Assembly: GCA_946800325.1 (NCBI GenBank)
Contig: OX326960.1
Location: 31,897,629 to 31,961,628, forward strand
Reading direction: 5' to 3'
DNA from: Luzula sylvatica
Taxonomy: Eukaryota; Streptophyta; Magnoliopsida; Poales; Juncaceae
DNA: 64,000 nt
The position numbers and the translations under genes are program-made. Under the pieces are notes generated by a model. The model did not search any database. It saw only the letters and a program-made list of their open reading frames with translations, and was not told where the DNA came from. Positions 11,365 through 24,326 of the stretch are shown piece by piece. Every line of letters starts with the position of its first letter. Position 1 is the first letter of the stretch.

Positions 11365-13329
11365 CCCAAGTAAAAGCGAGAGAAGTTTGCACTGTACGGT
11401 TATAGAAAGGCGACTCAAACCTTCTATTTCTCATCATTTACATTTGAAACACGGATAAAATAAACTTTTCTTTATCAAAAATGGAAAAAGTAGCGAACTT
11501 TTTCTAGAGCTGTGCTTAACAAGGAAATTAGTTTGTTTCGCTATGAAATTATGATTTTAATTTTCTCCGATTTCTCATCATTCTTGCCTGATTGTGTTTT
11601 ACAAAGAAGTCATCGTTGCAAGATTTAGCATCCATTATTTTCATGATTTATTATAGATTATATTTCTTGAGCCGTGCTTACACAAATTATTTTCATGATT
11701 TATTATAAAATACAAAATTGATATTGAGATGTGAATAGATATAATATGTTTTATGAGTATCACAATTCATTCTTGTATCGTGAATAAAATCATAAGGACT
11801 GGATTACTGCACGAGTCAGTAACACGAAAATTGCATGACAAATAATTTCCTTTCGTTAGAAAAACAAAAAGACATATTTACATCTCTGCCCTTCCAAAAT
11901 ATCAATATTTCGCATTTGTATGCTCTTGTAAAAGTGAGAGTATGAAGCTAATTAAAGATGTGCGTGAATATTTCACGCCAAATCTCATTTCAAGAAAATA
12001 AATATAGTATCTGCGTAATGTATTTACTGCCATTATATTCAACAAATCAATGCAATTTTTCATGTTTGTTCAAATTTCAAAACCACAGGGCTGGTAATGA
12101 ATTGGTGTTCAAGTTTTTTACTTTGTTACTCAACCTTTTCTTATACGATATTTATTTGTTTTCTTGTACAGTTAAATACAGATTACTGGATTAATAGAAA
12201 ATTAATGAATCACAGACACAAGTAAATTATATTTATACTTGTAATTATATAGTCATTAGATTTGTATGAAAATTAGTCTAGTATCATGTATTTTTGGTCA
12301 TGCAAATTTTTAAAAAATAAAAATATTTCATTTATTACAAAATACTAATCTTCATGAAAATTTAATGGTAAAAACTCACAATTGTAAATATCATTCTACT
12401 TATACGGATAAAATAGTATAATCATAATTAATGCACTTGAGAAAATTCAAAGAAAGAAAAAATTCTTAATTTTTTGAAGTCACAAAAATAAAACTCCTTT
12501 GTGCTTTTAGTTAATTTTAAGATTTCGAAAAAAAGTCTTTGTTTAGACAAACAACGCGGTTCTAGCTGCTCGCAAACAAGAAAATTATTCAACAATGCTT
12601 TTAGTTTTCTTATTCTTTTATATCCTAGTTTGAAATTATAAGTTGAATTTGTTAGTTTTTGAATTCATTGACTTTTTTGTTCAAATAAGAAAATCATTTA
12701 CTTTTTTTTGGTTAATTGATCACTAGTTGACTTCTTTATTTATTTTGTTTAGTTTGAAAGAGACTTGTTTTTATTTTGTGAAATTAATTCATAATGTACC
12801 ATTAACAAAGAGGAATAATTATTAATCTTATATTAGAATAATAAGCATATAACATCTTCAAACTCTTCATTTTAGAAAAAAATATATTGTGCTTAATCAA
12901 AGCTTCTATATAAAATCTTAGAAATGAGATTATTAAATTGGTATAATATTGGTTTAAATATTCCACACAAGCTACAAAATAGTGGAATTGTCGAACAAAA
13001 AATAGCCGATTAATTCATTAGTGTTCGATGTCAAAACCTTGCTGGTTCAAAAAGACATATCAAACTTTTAGAGAGGTTATGAGTTCAGAACTCAACAAAT
13101 TTAATTTATTTTAATTAGATCAAACACTTCTATGTATTTAAAGAAAATCCAATAATCATCATTCTATTTCCAATACGTTACTTTTCATTTTTCACTTTTT
13201 TAATCCACTCCAATCATAAAAATACATTTAACTCATTTTTCAAGAAAACTTAGTCCACAGAATAATGATTATTTTTATTTTTTTTAATATGTTGTCAATG
13301 AACATTGAACCAGTGACATATGTTCATGG
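11365..13329. other. Gene-free AT-rich stretch
   Basis: No gene supported. A diverged relative of the repeat flanking the 68-bp array lies at about 11795-11880 (GGATTACTGCACGAGT, then AAAACAAAAAGACAT). Confidence 0.6.
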
Positions 13330-13337
13330 GTGTTAAT

Positions 13338-13931
13338 CTATGTTACGCGGATACTTCAAAAATGCAGAAGTATCATGAGGATGCGCGTATCCGATACGGA
13401 TACGGATGCGATACGGCTCGGATACGTATCGTATACGCCACGTGGCATATCCGAATATTTTAATATTTATTTTTTTCGGATACGACGGGGATACGGCAGG
13501 ATACGGCTTGGGATACGGCGGGAATACGGCATGATACGGCTGGGGAGACGTCCAGGATACGGCTGGAATACTCCATTTAAGATACTTCGGCCCATTATAT
13601 ATTTTGACCCATAATATTTTTAAATAAATTATATATGATACTTCTAGGATACTTCTAGATTAGTTCTAAAATATTTCTAGAACAAGTTTATGATAATTTT
13701 ATGATACTTGTATTGTTTGGTTGATATTATTTATTGTCATGATATTTAATTAAAAAATATTATTAATTTATTATTTAATTTATTACTTATTTATTAATTA
13801 TATATAATATAAATATATTAAACTAATAATTATATATCCGTATCCGTATCTGTAATTTTATAAAAATTGTCGTATTGTCGTATCCGTATCGTATCGGATA
13901 CGCTACCCGTATCCGTATCCGTGCAACATAG
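13338..13931. mobile_element. TIR element built of GGATACG words, 8-bp target duplication
   Basis: The left end is CTATGTTACGCGGATAC. The right end, read inward, is CTATGTTGCACGGATACGG. The perfect 8-bp duplication GTGTTAAT lies at 13330-13337 and 13932-13939. The ends are enriched in GATACGG/CCGTATC words in opposite orientation and the centre is AT-rich. No transposase is present. The 8-bp duplication favours hAT, but the termini are not typical hAT, so the superfamily is left open. Confidence 0.8.
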
Positions 13932-15450
13932 GTGTTAATAGATCATGTATTTTCCGAACCGATCATAACCGGATAAGAAAAAACATTTGAATTCGAAAAA
14001 ATATCATGTTCCGGTGTTTGATTTTAGTGTCGGATTTGGATTTGAATATTATATTTATTTTTACAATATATCTTATTTTATATTAGTTTAAAAAATACAT
14101 AAATAAACTACTGATTTGAATTGACAATAATAAAATTACTTTTAAATATAATAACATAGATTGTTTATCTCGCAAATTATGTCTATATATGTAATTAAAA
14201 TAATATTTCATGTATCATACCATAGTATTTGTTTTAATATTAAAAAAAAATCATATATGTATCCGTATCCGACAAAGTCTGAATCGTATATGTATTCGTT
14301 TAATATCTGAAACGTATTCAGATTTGTATTTTATCCGGATCTCGAAAAATAACATGAACACAAATTTGATATGATCAATTGATCACTACCGAACCGGATC
14401 TAAACCGTATTCGAACCGATGACATTGTTACGCGTGATGTCCTGTAACACTCTATCATCTCGCATACGGGCAATTGGCAGTTCATTCAATTTATTGTTCC
14501 ATTTTTTTATATTTGTTGAGCCATGCCCGAATGAGTCTGATTGAATTCAAATTTATTGTCCCATTGATCATTTAAATTGGCAGTTCATTCAATTCAAATT
14601 TATATTACTGCCTATTTGATGAAAATAAAAAAGTTACTATATATAGAGTGAGAAAAGACAAGTAATATACATTACTAAAGAGTAATTATGGTCAATGGAA
14701 CTAATATAAAGTTTTTATGCAAGCTATTTTAATCAAATAGACGTGGGGGCAACTTCTCGTAATCATTATTTGACAAATGCAATTTCGAATTTAAAAAGAG
14801 TAAATGAGATTTTATAAAAGAAAAATCAATAATTTAAAATCAAGACCTATTTCCCTCCTTTTTATTCCCAGTGACATTTCGTTATCACATAAAGTCAAGG
14901 AATTTCTGTGAAAAAACAGCAATGTGTACTTTTCATATATTTGTAAACTAAAAACAAAATTTTATGATATTCCATACCAAATATATAGAAAAAGTTCCAA
15001 TAATTATATTTAACTAAAATTTTATGCATAACATTACTATTACTTGTACAACCAAGACCTTAACAAATATTGTTAGCTTTTTATGCTGTCAATTAGTGGG
15101 GATCATTTTTCATATATATGGGTGTTTGTAAGGAATTTTGCTACAACAAAAAAAAGAAAAGGTGACGTTGTTGTAAAAATTACTAACATGAATTAACAAA
15201 AAACAATTTTAAAAAGAATCAAATTATATATTATAACACAAAATATATTTTCTTGATAGTGAATATTATAACACAAAATATAAATTTAAAATTTTTTTTT
15301 TTTTTTTTGCTAGCCGAGGATATCCAATTTAAAATTGATATATGCTTTATCCTTCAAAAATATATTGATTCAATAAAAATTGTACAAGTTATTTTTAAAA
15401 ATTGTGATTGTTTACGATTAAAGAGATTATGATTTTATATATAGAAAATA

Positions 15451-15660
15451 GAGGGAGGCTAAACTACTTAATTAAGTACCAACATTTTGGTACTTAATGT
15501 TTTTTCACCATTGGATTTGTATTGTGATTTGTGCATTTTATGATATGCACAAACTTTCATGATCATCATGAAAAAACACAAATCTCAATGCATATTCAAT
15601 GGTGGAAAAGCATTAAGTACCAAAATGTTGGTACTTAATTAAGTAGTTTAGCCTCCCTCC
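15451..15660. mobile_element. 210-bp inverted-repeat MITE with 9-bp target duplication
   Basis: Nearly perfect inverted arms: GAGGGAGGCTAAACTACTTA on the left is mirrored by TAAGTAGTTTAGCCTCCCTC on the right, followed by AAGTACCAACATTTTGGTAC and its mirror. It is flanked by the perfect 9-bp repeat TAGAAAATA at 15442-15450 and 15661-15669. A 9-bp duplication points to a Mutator-type MITE. The arms are almost undiverged, suggesting a recent insertion. A truncated relative is at about 29408-29570. Confidence 0.9.
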
Positions 15661-15669
15661 TAGAAAATA

Positions 15670-17868
15670 TTGTCTTGCACAATTTATAGAATGTAATAAT
15701 ATTATAAACAAAAGCACTAAATGGTAATTAGTATTATAAATGGTGACAAAATGATCATTTCTGAGAACTTTTTTAATTTTGTTATTTGTTAAACTATATT
15801 AGCTCTCTTGCAAAAGCGTCATAAAAAAATGATATATCAATATATAATGCCAAAATTATCATAAAAAAACTCATGCATTGTTAAAAATAGAAAAAAACTC
15901 ACAGTCATTAGTTTTGATCGAACACTCTAACATCGCGCACTAATAACAGTAGTAATTTATAAATGACGGTGAGAGAGGATATATTGCAATTTTGATATGG
16001 ATATTCGATACTATTACAATTTTTCTCCTTCCAATTTTCAACAATGCAGATTTTTTTTAATTTTTTTTGCAATTTTGAAATAATTAATACATGATTAAAC
16101 TTTCCATCTTTATATCAAAGAGATCTTTAAGTTGTACTTAAAAAATAGTCTGTTAGTTCGATGAATTGTTAAAGACAGGTTCAAGAGACACCTCAAGGCC
16201 GGCAAGGTAATACTTAAATGGAGTCACTAGACAATAATCACTGGAATATATATGGCAATATATGAATATATGATGTTTAATATTTATATTACTTTGAATT
16301 TGTATTATTAAAATGAGTGTGATATGAAATATCAAAACTACACAGCTATTTAGTTTCCTGAAGCTGGTTTATGTGTATTTATTTATAGATCAATATCAAT
16401 TACACTTTGTCACGTCTATGTTCTTGTCGTATTCTCACATTATATTTTATCTTTTTTAATGTTATTCTCAAATCAAATCAAATTTCAAATTTCAAATTAA
16501 TATTTATTTTCCACAACACACTCATCACAAGGAGAACATACTATAGTTGTTTCTTCTTTCTCTAACTTTGTTTATCATTCTTAATTACCAAACAAATAGA
16601 AAACATAACAGGCATTTATCTTTGTATCTCTCTTTATACAATCATTAATCAGATCAAGAAAAAAATATATAGCAAAATATGTATTTTACTCTGGTACTAA
16701 CATAGCATAATATGAATGATATCAATATAACATGTCATACCACAATAATATATAACCTATGTTGCACGGCAAGTATCATATCCAATACGATAGAGATATA
16801 GTCATTTTCAAAAAAAATGAGGAACATAATAAGTCATATATATATTAATTTAATTTTAATAAATTATAAAAAAAAATCAAGATATTGTATTGTTCATTTG
16901 GATAAAAAAATAATGTTATAAAAACTATTGAGTATTTATACATTGGGTCAAAAAACAAAATAATGGATCAGTTGTATCTGATCCGTATGTAGTTGTATCA
17001 AATTTGTATCCAGTCATATTGGGACCGCATCGAAAATGTATCGTGTCGTATTATGATAAATCATTTGCTTTGAAAAATGTATCAAATGTGTCGGCTATTC
17101 AATGCCCGATGGTGATTCTGTTACCAACTATATGAATAAGTTCGTAACAAGTCACGTAGAATCTTGCTTTCATAAAAAGAAGTCACGACTGAAATTTTTT
17201 CCCGATCTAGCCTGATTATTCTAGTGAGTCGGGCTAAGGGAAGAAGGACGTTTGTTTGAGTGTAGTTTGAACTATCGATTTACATAATCGAACCCGGAAC
17301 TCAATACCAAAAAAATATCTCGATCTCGAAAAAAACATGACTCGTGAAATCATATTGGTTCAACACGTCACGTGGCGTATCGAATAATTATCGATATTGT
17401 ATGAGTGTCGCATCCATATCCGATATGTATGTGATATGAATCATATGATAGGGTTGATTTTTTGAAGTATCGTCACATTGTTTGCAATAAGGCACAAATT
17501 GGTTAAAACATTGAAAGAGCCCTCACAAATAAAATAAGCACAAGAACCAAGTCTTCATGATATTTTACCACTAAGTGTCTCCATCATTAGTTGTCCTCAG
17601 TCTCAACCTATTATAATTTATAGCTGTATATATTAATTAATACATATCCTACAATTATAACCCAGCATTAATTCTTTAATCACAATTAATTTTATAATCT
17701 CCAACTGTTAGTTATGACGAGTTTTAAGTCAATTTTCCATCAAAAACATTCTTCTAAGATACATGCATAAATATCTCCATTTCCTTACATTTCATACTCA
17801 AATTAAGCACGTATTCTCCACACTCCAAAACATTTCTCCTTCCTTTCTCCATCGCTCTCTATTCCCCA
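15670..17868. other. Gene-free AT-rich stretch with a decayed element
   Basis: At about 16757-17060 there is a CTATGTTGCACGG end and GTATC-rich sequence resembling the element at 13338-13931 but much decayed. More such words lie at 17370-17480. Otherwise I see no gene. The last few hundred bases are the upstream region of the bHLH gene. Confidence 0.5.
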
Positions 17869-19329
17869 ATGGCTCAGCCCGAGATGGAATCCGGTTCAGC
17901 CGTACCGGAGGCCAACTGGGGCTCGTACCAATCACAAATTCAAAACGAAGAATCTGAAATAGTTGCGCAATTCTTGACTCCGTATCCTCCATACCAAAAC
18001 GAACCCGAGTCCCAAGACCTTGGTCTGAGTCGACCCTCAGCGATATTTTGGCCCGATCAACATGCCAACTCGTATTACTACAATGGAAACTCGAACAATT
18101 ATAACATGTGTTATTGGTCTCAATCTCAAGGAGAGAGTAGCAACAGTAGCAGCAACAACAATTACTTGGCATCTCACCCCGAAAATTACGAAAATTATTA
18201 TCTCAACGAACCGAATGTGGCCCTTGAGATGAACACGATTTCGGCACCGGTTGATTTCAATTTAGTCGATGAACAAAATAAGAGTAAGTCGATCCATTTG
18301 GTCCCGAACCCTAGTTTTGGTGATCAAGCCATGAACGAGGAAAATTGCGATGAAAATGGCAATGTAAGCCCGAACGAGTCTGATTCGAGTGCGAAGAGGA
18401 AGTTTCTTGGCACGCTTGATGGCGCGAAGAAAAAGGTTCGATCTTCGACTCATGTGAGTACATGTTTTATTACTTACCCTTAAATCACATTTTCAAGATT
18501 TAAGATATTTTCTTATGACTAACAAACTTTTATTATGATTAAAATGCAGGTACAAAAAAGCGAAAATAAACCAAGTTCGAAGAAGGTGAATAACAACAGG
18601 AAGAATGGTGAAGAAGAATTAGAAAATAATGGAGCGATTAATAAGCAGAGCCCGAGTTCTTGTGACTCGGATAACGACTCAAACGGGTCGCCGGAAAACA
18701 ATGCAAGTGGAGTTACGAGTAGATCGTCGAAAGGAAATGCCGCGGCTAATTTGAACGGGAAAGGTCGAGCTGGCCGCGGGTCCGCCACCGATCCCCAAAG
18801 CCTCTATGCAAGGGTATTTTGGCCATTTCATATCTACTGTTATGATGTTATGTATTTTCTGAAACTGAAATACTAATGATTTGAAAATGGATAATGCAGA
18901 AAAGAAGAGAAAGGATCAATGAAAGGCTGAAAGTTTTGCAAAGTCTAGTCCCAAATGGAACCAAAGTAATTAACATAGAATCTTTTTTTTTATCTAAATA
19001 TTAATTAGCATGTTTCTTCCATTTGATCTAACTTAATTGATTATATATAATGCAGGTAGATATTAGCACTATGCTTGAAGAAGCAGTTCAATATGTGAAA
19101 TTCCTCCAAGTACAAATCAAGGTAATTATTTATAAGCACAATCATACACAATTCATTTAAAAAATCCAATTTCAATTTTCTATAAATGATTGAATTCTTC
19201 AATTATAAACAACTTTTTTTTGTTAATTATTATTAGCTCTTGAGCAATGATGAAATGTGGATGTATGCACCAATAGCTTATAATGGAATGAGTCTTGGCA
19301 TTGACCTAAAAATCTCCCCTCCTCAATAA
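17869..19329 (+). CDS. RSL-class bHLH transcription factor (RHD6-like, class II)
   Basis: Five exons: 17869-18453, 18550-18813, 18900-18965, 19056-19121 and 19237-19329, giving 357 aa with every junction in phase 0 and GT-AG borders. The N-terminal ~260 residues are low-complexity and Asn/Ser-rich. The C-terminal part reads GRGSATDPQSLYARKRRER, then LVPNGTKVDISTMLEEAVQY and KFLQVQIKLLSNDEMWMYAP. This is the signature bHLH plus C-terminal tail of the RSL (ROOT HAIR DEFECTIVE SIX-LIKE) subfamily, closest to class II (RSL2/RSL4, bHLH84/85 type). Family members are nuclear DNA-binding factors that drive root-hair growth. That role is inferred from the family. The start is the first ATG of the long open exon 1. 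The exact orthologue cannot be fixed without a tree. Confidence 0.93.
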
Positions 19330-19816
19330 ATTTTCATGGAGAAATTCTTGAATAAATAGTTCTATTTCATTTCCTTTTTTACTATTTGCACTTTCAGAAA
19401 TTTTTGTACATGAGGCGGTTCGTCGCGGAGTCTACGGGAATTAGTGAGGAAATTTGTAATGAGACAGTTCTATATTAAGGAATTTATGTTATAATAAATA
19501 TATTATGTATGTACAATAATTTATACTCATACATACAATTAAAGACATTCTTGAAATAAACATTTAATTTATTACTGGTATCTCATTTATTCTTCATAAT
19601 GCATTTTTGCATGTATTGTGCATCTAATTGGATAATTCTTTGAATATTTGTTATAATGATTTGTATTATGAGTTCATGCTTAGAACATGAATAATTTAAT
19701 TAAGTACCTAATTAAGTTATCATGAACCAATCACTTTCATAATTAAAAGAGAGACCAAAGTAGAAAAATTAGCATACAAACATATTGTATTATCTCAAAA
19801 ACATCTTACATTTAAT

Positions 19817-20520
19817 TTAAATCAGCACAAAATGGCATGTTTGAAAACCTGAAAAAATAATAATTAAGAATTTAGTATGAATGAAAATTGAAAATTTAAA
19901 TCAAGTCGTGTTTGATTTGTTACGAGTTTAATTATTTATTGATAACGGATAAAATTAATGAATCAAAAATGAAAGTATAATTTACTTGGATCGGAGCTAA
20001 CAAGCATGGCAGCACCGCCGAAATCGCAATTTCCCCCATCATTTTTCGCAAATTGCCAGTAACTATTAAACGCATAATTGGCATGGGCCAATACTGTATT
20101 AGGGTTAAAACAAGGGCCACCTGGTAAAATATCTTCACAAATCACCCCTCCAGTTCCGCACGCAAAATCCATGGCCTCCTGTAGCTTGTCTCCCGGCACA
20201 TTCGGCTTTGCGACGCACCAGAGTGAAGCTGGAGAGGAAGCTGGAGGATGTAATGGAGAGGAAACTGGACGGTGAAATGGAGGGGAAGGTGGCGAGTGAA
20301 ATGGTGAGGAAACTGGTGAGGGAGTGAGTAATGGAGATGGTGCGTCTGAGTTAGAGGGTATTTCTGAAGGTGAGGAGGTGGGGACGAAGGAAATGGAGGC
20401 CTTTGGGGCTGGAGCGAACTGGCGAGGAAGAAGACTTTCTTCGGAGCGAGCGAAAACAGGGTGGAAGAAGAGAAGATAGGTTGAGATGGCGAAAATGGAG
20501 ATCTTCATCTTCTTCTTCAA
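19817..20520 (-). CDS. Secreted X8 (CBM43) domain protein, plasmodesmata callose-binding-like
   Basis: Two exons on the minus strand: 20520-19986, then a 32-nt last exon 19848-19817, giving 188 aa. There is an N-terminal signal peptide (hydrophobic run about residues 7-23, cleavage near VFA-RS), a Pro/Ser-rich linker (about 30-100) and one X8 domain from W101 to the end. Six cysteines are present (WCVAK, FACG, VICED, GPCFNP, GNCDFGG, TCHF). The open frame without splicing ends in KLYFHF and lacks the sixth cysteine. Splicing at CCAA|GTAAAT to TTTTTTCAG|GTTTTC restores the domain end (DPSFQTCHFVLI). X8 domains bind beta-1,3-glucan (callose) in cell walls and at plasmodesmata. No C-terminal GPI signal follows the domain. 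Confidence 0.92.
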
Positions 20521-20775
20521 CTTCTTTTTGAGGTGAAAAAAAGTGAAGAGAAAATATAGTGGGGAAAAAGAAAGAGAAATGGATGAATATTTAAGAAGGA
20601 CAAAAGAAGTAGGAAAAAAAAGGATGTTTTTTTGTCTGGTCTTGAAAGAGGCGGGAATATTACATTTCGAATAATGTATGCGAACAAACGGCGAACTTAA
20701 AATCCGTTAATAACTCTCAACGGTGGAGGTGAGGTGATATAAATTCTCAAATTGCGCCCCATGTTAACAATAATT

Positions 20776-21479
20776 AGAGCTGGCAAAATCTGATCCGACC
20801 CGAAAAAATGACCCGACCCGTCTGAACCCGACCCGACCCGAAAATGTTGACAAGTCAACGACCCGAACCCGAAACCGAAACCGAAACCGAATAACCCGAA
20901 TCCGAAATCGATCCGAACCCGAATGACCCGAAACCGAATGACCCGAACCCGAAACCGACCCGAAACCAAACGATCCGAAACCCGAACTAACCCGAATCCG
21001 AATGACCCGAAATTTATGACCCGAATGACCCGAAATTCACGACCCGAATGACCCGAAAATTAAAATATTATTCTTAAAATCAATATAATATCGCTAAAAT
21101 ATCTTGGAATCAATAAAATAAATCCGGAATTACCCGAAAACTAAATTTTTGGAAAATAGAATGAATCAAAAAAAAAATTTTGCGAAATCCGAATTACCCG
21201 AAAATCAAAATAGCCAAGACCCGAATGACCCGAAAATCGAAACGACCCGGAACCGAATGACCCGAAAACCGAAACGACCCGAAACCGAATGACCCGAAAA
21301 CCGAAACGACCCGAGCCCGAACGATCCGAAAACCGAAACGACCCGAATCCGAACGACCCGAAACCCGAATGACCCGCGACCCGAACGACCCGATGACCCG
21401 AATGACCCGCAAACCGAAACGACCCGAACCCGAAATGACCCGACCCGAACCCGACCCGACCCGTCCGATTGCCACCTCT
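20776..21479. mobile_element. Mutator-like element composed of GACCCG/CCGAA repeats
   Basis: The ends are AGAGCTGGCAAAATC on the left and, read inward from the right, AGAGGTGGCAATCGG. They are flanked by the 10-bp direct repeat AACAATAATT at 20766-20775 and 21480-21489; if one base is assigned to the terminus the repeat is 9 bp. The body is a degenerate array of GACCCGAA and ACCGAAAC words, with a more AT-rich middle (about 21060-21180). No transposase is present. Frames through the repeats give Gly/Arg/Phe/Val-rich nonsense. A related element is at 45853-46893. Confidence 0.82.
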
Positions 21480-21489
21480 AACAATAATT

Positions 21490-23203
21490 ATAGGGAAATT
21501 TGTGCATGTAGACAAAATGAATTTGTAATTAACCGAAATAGACAAATTAGTTTGAAAATTTCAAAGATAATACTCTCAATGTTACAATGGTCGATATTTC
21601 AAAAGTTGAGCAGGCTGATAATTCTAAAACTCACCAAATCGCATTAACTATCCTTAATTACTTGTAAAATCCTCTTTCATCCATTTCATAAAAGTACAAC
21701 AAATATAATTGTTTTATTAACTCACTATTGAAGAGTTGGATTTGTCTGTTGTTTTGAACCGAAGTTATCTGATGAGCTCTCTACATAGAGAAAAATTGCA
21801 ACGGAGATGTGGATATTACCTCAAACTTCAATGTAAAATAAAATTGTTATTTTCATATATAACCATCTTTCTCATTCTTTTTATTATTAATGGACAAAGC
21901 AATATTTTTCTTAAAATTTAGAAAATTTAATACAAAAATTATTTGTGATCTTATTTCGAATAAACTATATTGTTTCAAATTTCAAATTAAACATTATACC
22001 AAGATATTATTCTAAAAACAATTGTCGACAGATTATATAATACTATATGACACGTGAATTTATAAATATGTAAAAAAATATATCACGTTGTGGTGATACA
22101 TGCAGGTCTATAAATTAATATTAAAAAGTCGTTCATTTTTTGTGTTAATATTAGTGAAATGTTGTTTCACTCCACTGAAAACGAACTCTTCATGGATTCA
22201 AAGATCCAACTTAACATAAATCATTTGATGCAGATCTAACCATCAAGATTTATCCAAAAGTTAATTGTTAGATCAACATCGCAAGCTTCGTAATAATCAA
22301 ACGAATTACGAGCCAAATATTTCAAACACATATATTCGAACAACTACAAATAAATTTGCTCCTACTCGTGAGTCAGTGTTTGTCCGGAGATAAATGAGAT
22401 AATTTGAGCCTAGACATGAATATGATTTGAATCAATATTAACAATTATACGTGTGTGTATATAATTGAGTTGTAAACTATGTACGTATTTTTTTTTATTT
22501 AGTGAACATGCGGCCGAGAGCCGTAGATTATCTCAAATCCTTCGAAGATACAATATTGTCGACTCTACAATATCAAATTAAAATTTGACAAATAAAATGA
22601 ATTAATAAGACATGTAGTATTCTCTTATTGTCAACGTTCATGATGACAAATCAAACAATATAATAAAAAATAGGGGAATTCTTCAAAAACCCCCTAACTT
22701 TTCTGTAAATTCTGAAAAACCCCGTGTACTTTTAGAAAATCCCCTATCTTTTTTAGATTCCCTCAAAAATCCCCTATATTTTTTGCTTCTTCAAAAAACC
22801 CCTAACATTTTTAGATTCTCTAAAAAAATCCCTATCTTTTTGTTATTTTTTTAAAAAATGACCATATTGATCATATTGATCATGTCATCTCAGGGTTGGG
22901 TTGGGGTTTCGAACAGGCGGTGCCTGAAATTATTGACATGTTAACGGAGTCAATGAGACCGTTTAGATGAATCGGATCGGATCTAATTCAAACTCCCGGC
23001 CCATGAAGGTCCAACTATTAACTATTCAGCCCAATTAAAAGCAATTTACACGTGTCCTCCGAACTTTAGGGTTAGATCAGTAGTTAAGCTAAGCATCAAA
23101 CTATCGGATCCTAAATCCCTCTATATCATCACTCTCTCCTGATCAGTGATCACATCTTCTCTATACAATCAGATCCGTAACCCGTTATAATTACTCTGCT
23201 TTG
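21490..23203. other. Intergenic stretch with a fragment of the pyrimidine-rich TIR family
   Basis: At 22673-22860, words such as CAAAAACCCCCTAACTTTT and AAAAATCCCTATCTTTT match the terminal repeats of the element at 43274-44141, so a solo end or fragment lies here. The last ~200 bp lead into the next gene. Nothing else supported. Confidence 0.5.
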
Positions 23204-24326
23204 ATGGCGAATGAACTGGAGGATGGAGAGACCTCACAAAGGCCGCCGGATCTTACCCCGTCCCCCTCGACCCGTGTTCGCCGCAGATCCGACCCGTTTC
23301 TGGTCGTTTGCCGTTGCTTCAGCCTCATAACGGCCATAACTGCGCTTCTTTGCGTCGCCGTGAACGCTCTCTCCGCCTTCCGATGCTTCTCCCATGCTTC
23401 TGATGTATTTTTATGGCATTTAATACTTTATTTTTCTTTTGTGATTTTTATTATTTTTGTGACATTTTTTTTTTGGAATTTGTGAAGATTTTTGGAGGGA
23501 TTTTTAGGTGCTATGCTGTGGTGATTGCATTATTCGTAGCTGTAGCTGAGACTGAATGGAGCTTCGTGTTCAATATTTGGAAGGTAATTTGATTTTAATT
23601 GTTATATTTGTTATTAGAATTTGTCTCAAAGGCCCTTTCATCACAATTAAATTACATATATTAAAAAAAATTGGCTGTTTGTGCCTTTTAAATTGACATC
23701 ATGTCAAAAATTTATGAACTTGATCATGAATTGGATACAATTGCGATGCAAATTTGGTTTGTTTTCTAACTTACTGTTCAAATTTGAATTTTAAAATTAG
23801 TTACTTGAAAACTGGGTTGGAAGAGGCATGCTTCAAATATTGTAAGTGAACTTCTCTCTTTTGCATTGGATCGATAAGAAAATTTCGAGTAATTGATTGA
23901 TTTGAATGGTTTAATTTACAGCGTTGCGGTGATGACAAGAGCATTCCCAAATGCAGAGACCAAGGATATAATTCTGTTACAGGAGATGTCCAGTTACTTT
24001 CTTCTTGCTTGTGGCTTGATCTATGTCGTCTCGGTAAAACTCGCCATTTTCATCAATTTCTAAAATTAGGGTTCCAACTTTCTAATAATAGATGAAAATG
24101 ATATATTTTAGGGTGTGTGTTGTTTTCAAATTTGGAAACGTCAAAGGGAGAAAAAGGAAATTACACGAGGCCAAGCCGCCAAAGATCTCGAGGTAATTGC
24201 ACTTTGAAATATTTTCACTCAACACCAAATCACAATTCGCTTAACACCTTATATATTTTTCACGTATAGGAATTAGAAAGGCGAAGGGAAGAACTCGAGG
24301 CTCTATTACTGGCCGAGGCGGCCTAA
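23204..24326 (+). CDS. Golgi membrane protein, TVP15 / COPI-associated family
   Basis: Six exons: 23204-23404, 23488-23583, 23801-23841, 23922-24033, 24112-24192 and 24270-24326, giving 195 aa. All junctions keep frame (one phase-2 intron between exons 3 and 4). After a hydrophilic N-terminus (SDPFLVVCRCFSLITAITAL starts the membrane part) there are about four hydrophobic segments. Family-typical text follows: GGIFRCYAVVIALFVAVAET, ENWVGRGMLQIF, VAVMTRAFPN. The protein ends in a charged coiled coil (AAKDLEELERRREELEALL). This matches the COPI-associated/TVP15 family of small Golgi/late-Golgi membrane proteins. A cellular role in plants is not established by sequence. The ATG at 23204 is the first in frame. 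Confidence 0.9.

Noticed and set aside
17790..17815. Root-hair element (RHE) upstream of the RSL-like gene
   Set aside because: A GCACGTA core is present, but the required upstream TG at the right spacing is not.
17798..18172. Minus-strand frame of 124 aa
   Set aside because: Antisense shadow of bHLH exon 1. No independent start or domain.
19963..19985. X8 protein ending in KLYFHF by intron read-through
   Set aside because: The spliced model restores the conserved final cysteine and uses clean GT-AG borders with matching phase.
20697..21647. Gly/Arg/Phe/Val-rich frames on both strands
   Set aside because: Direct readout of the GACCCG repeats of a Mutator-like element.
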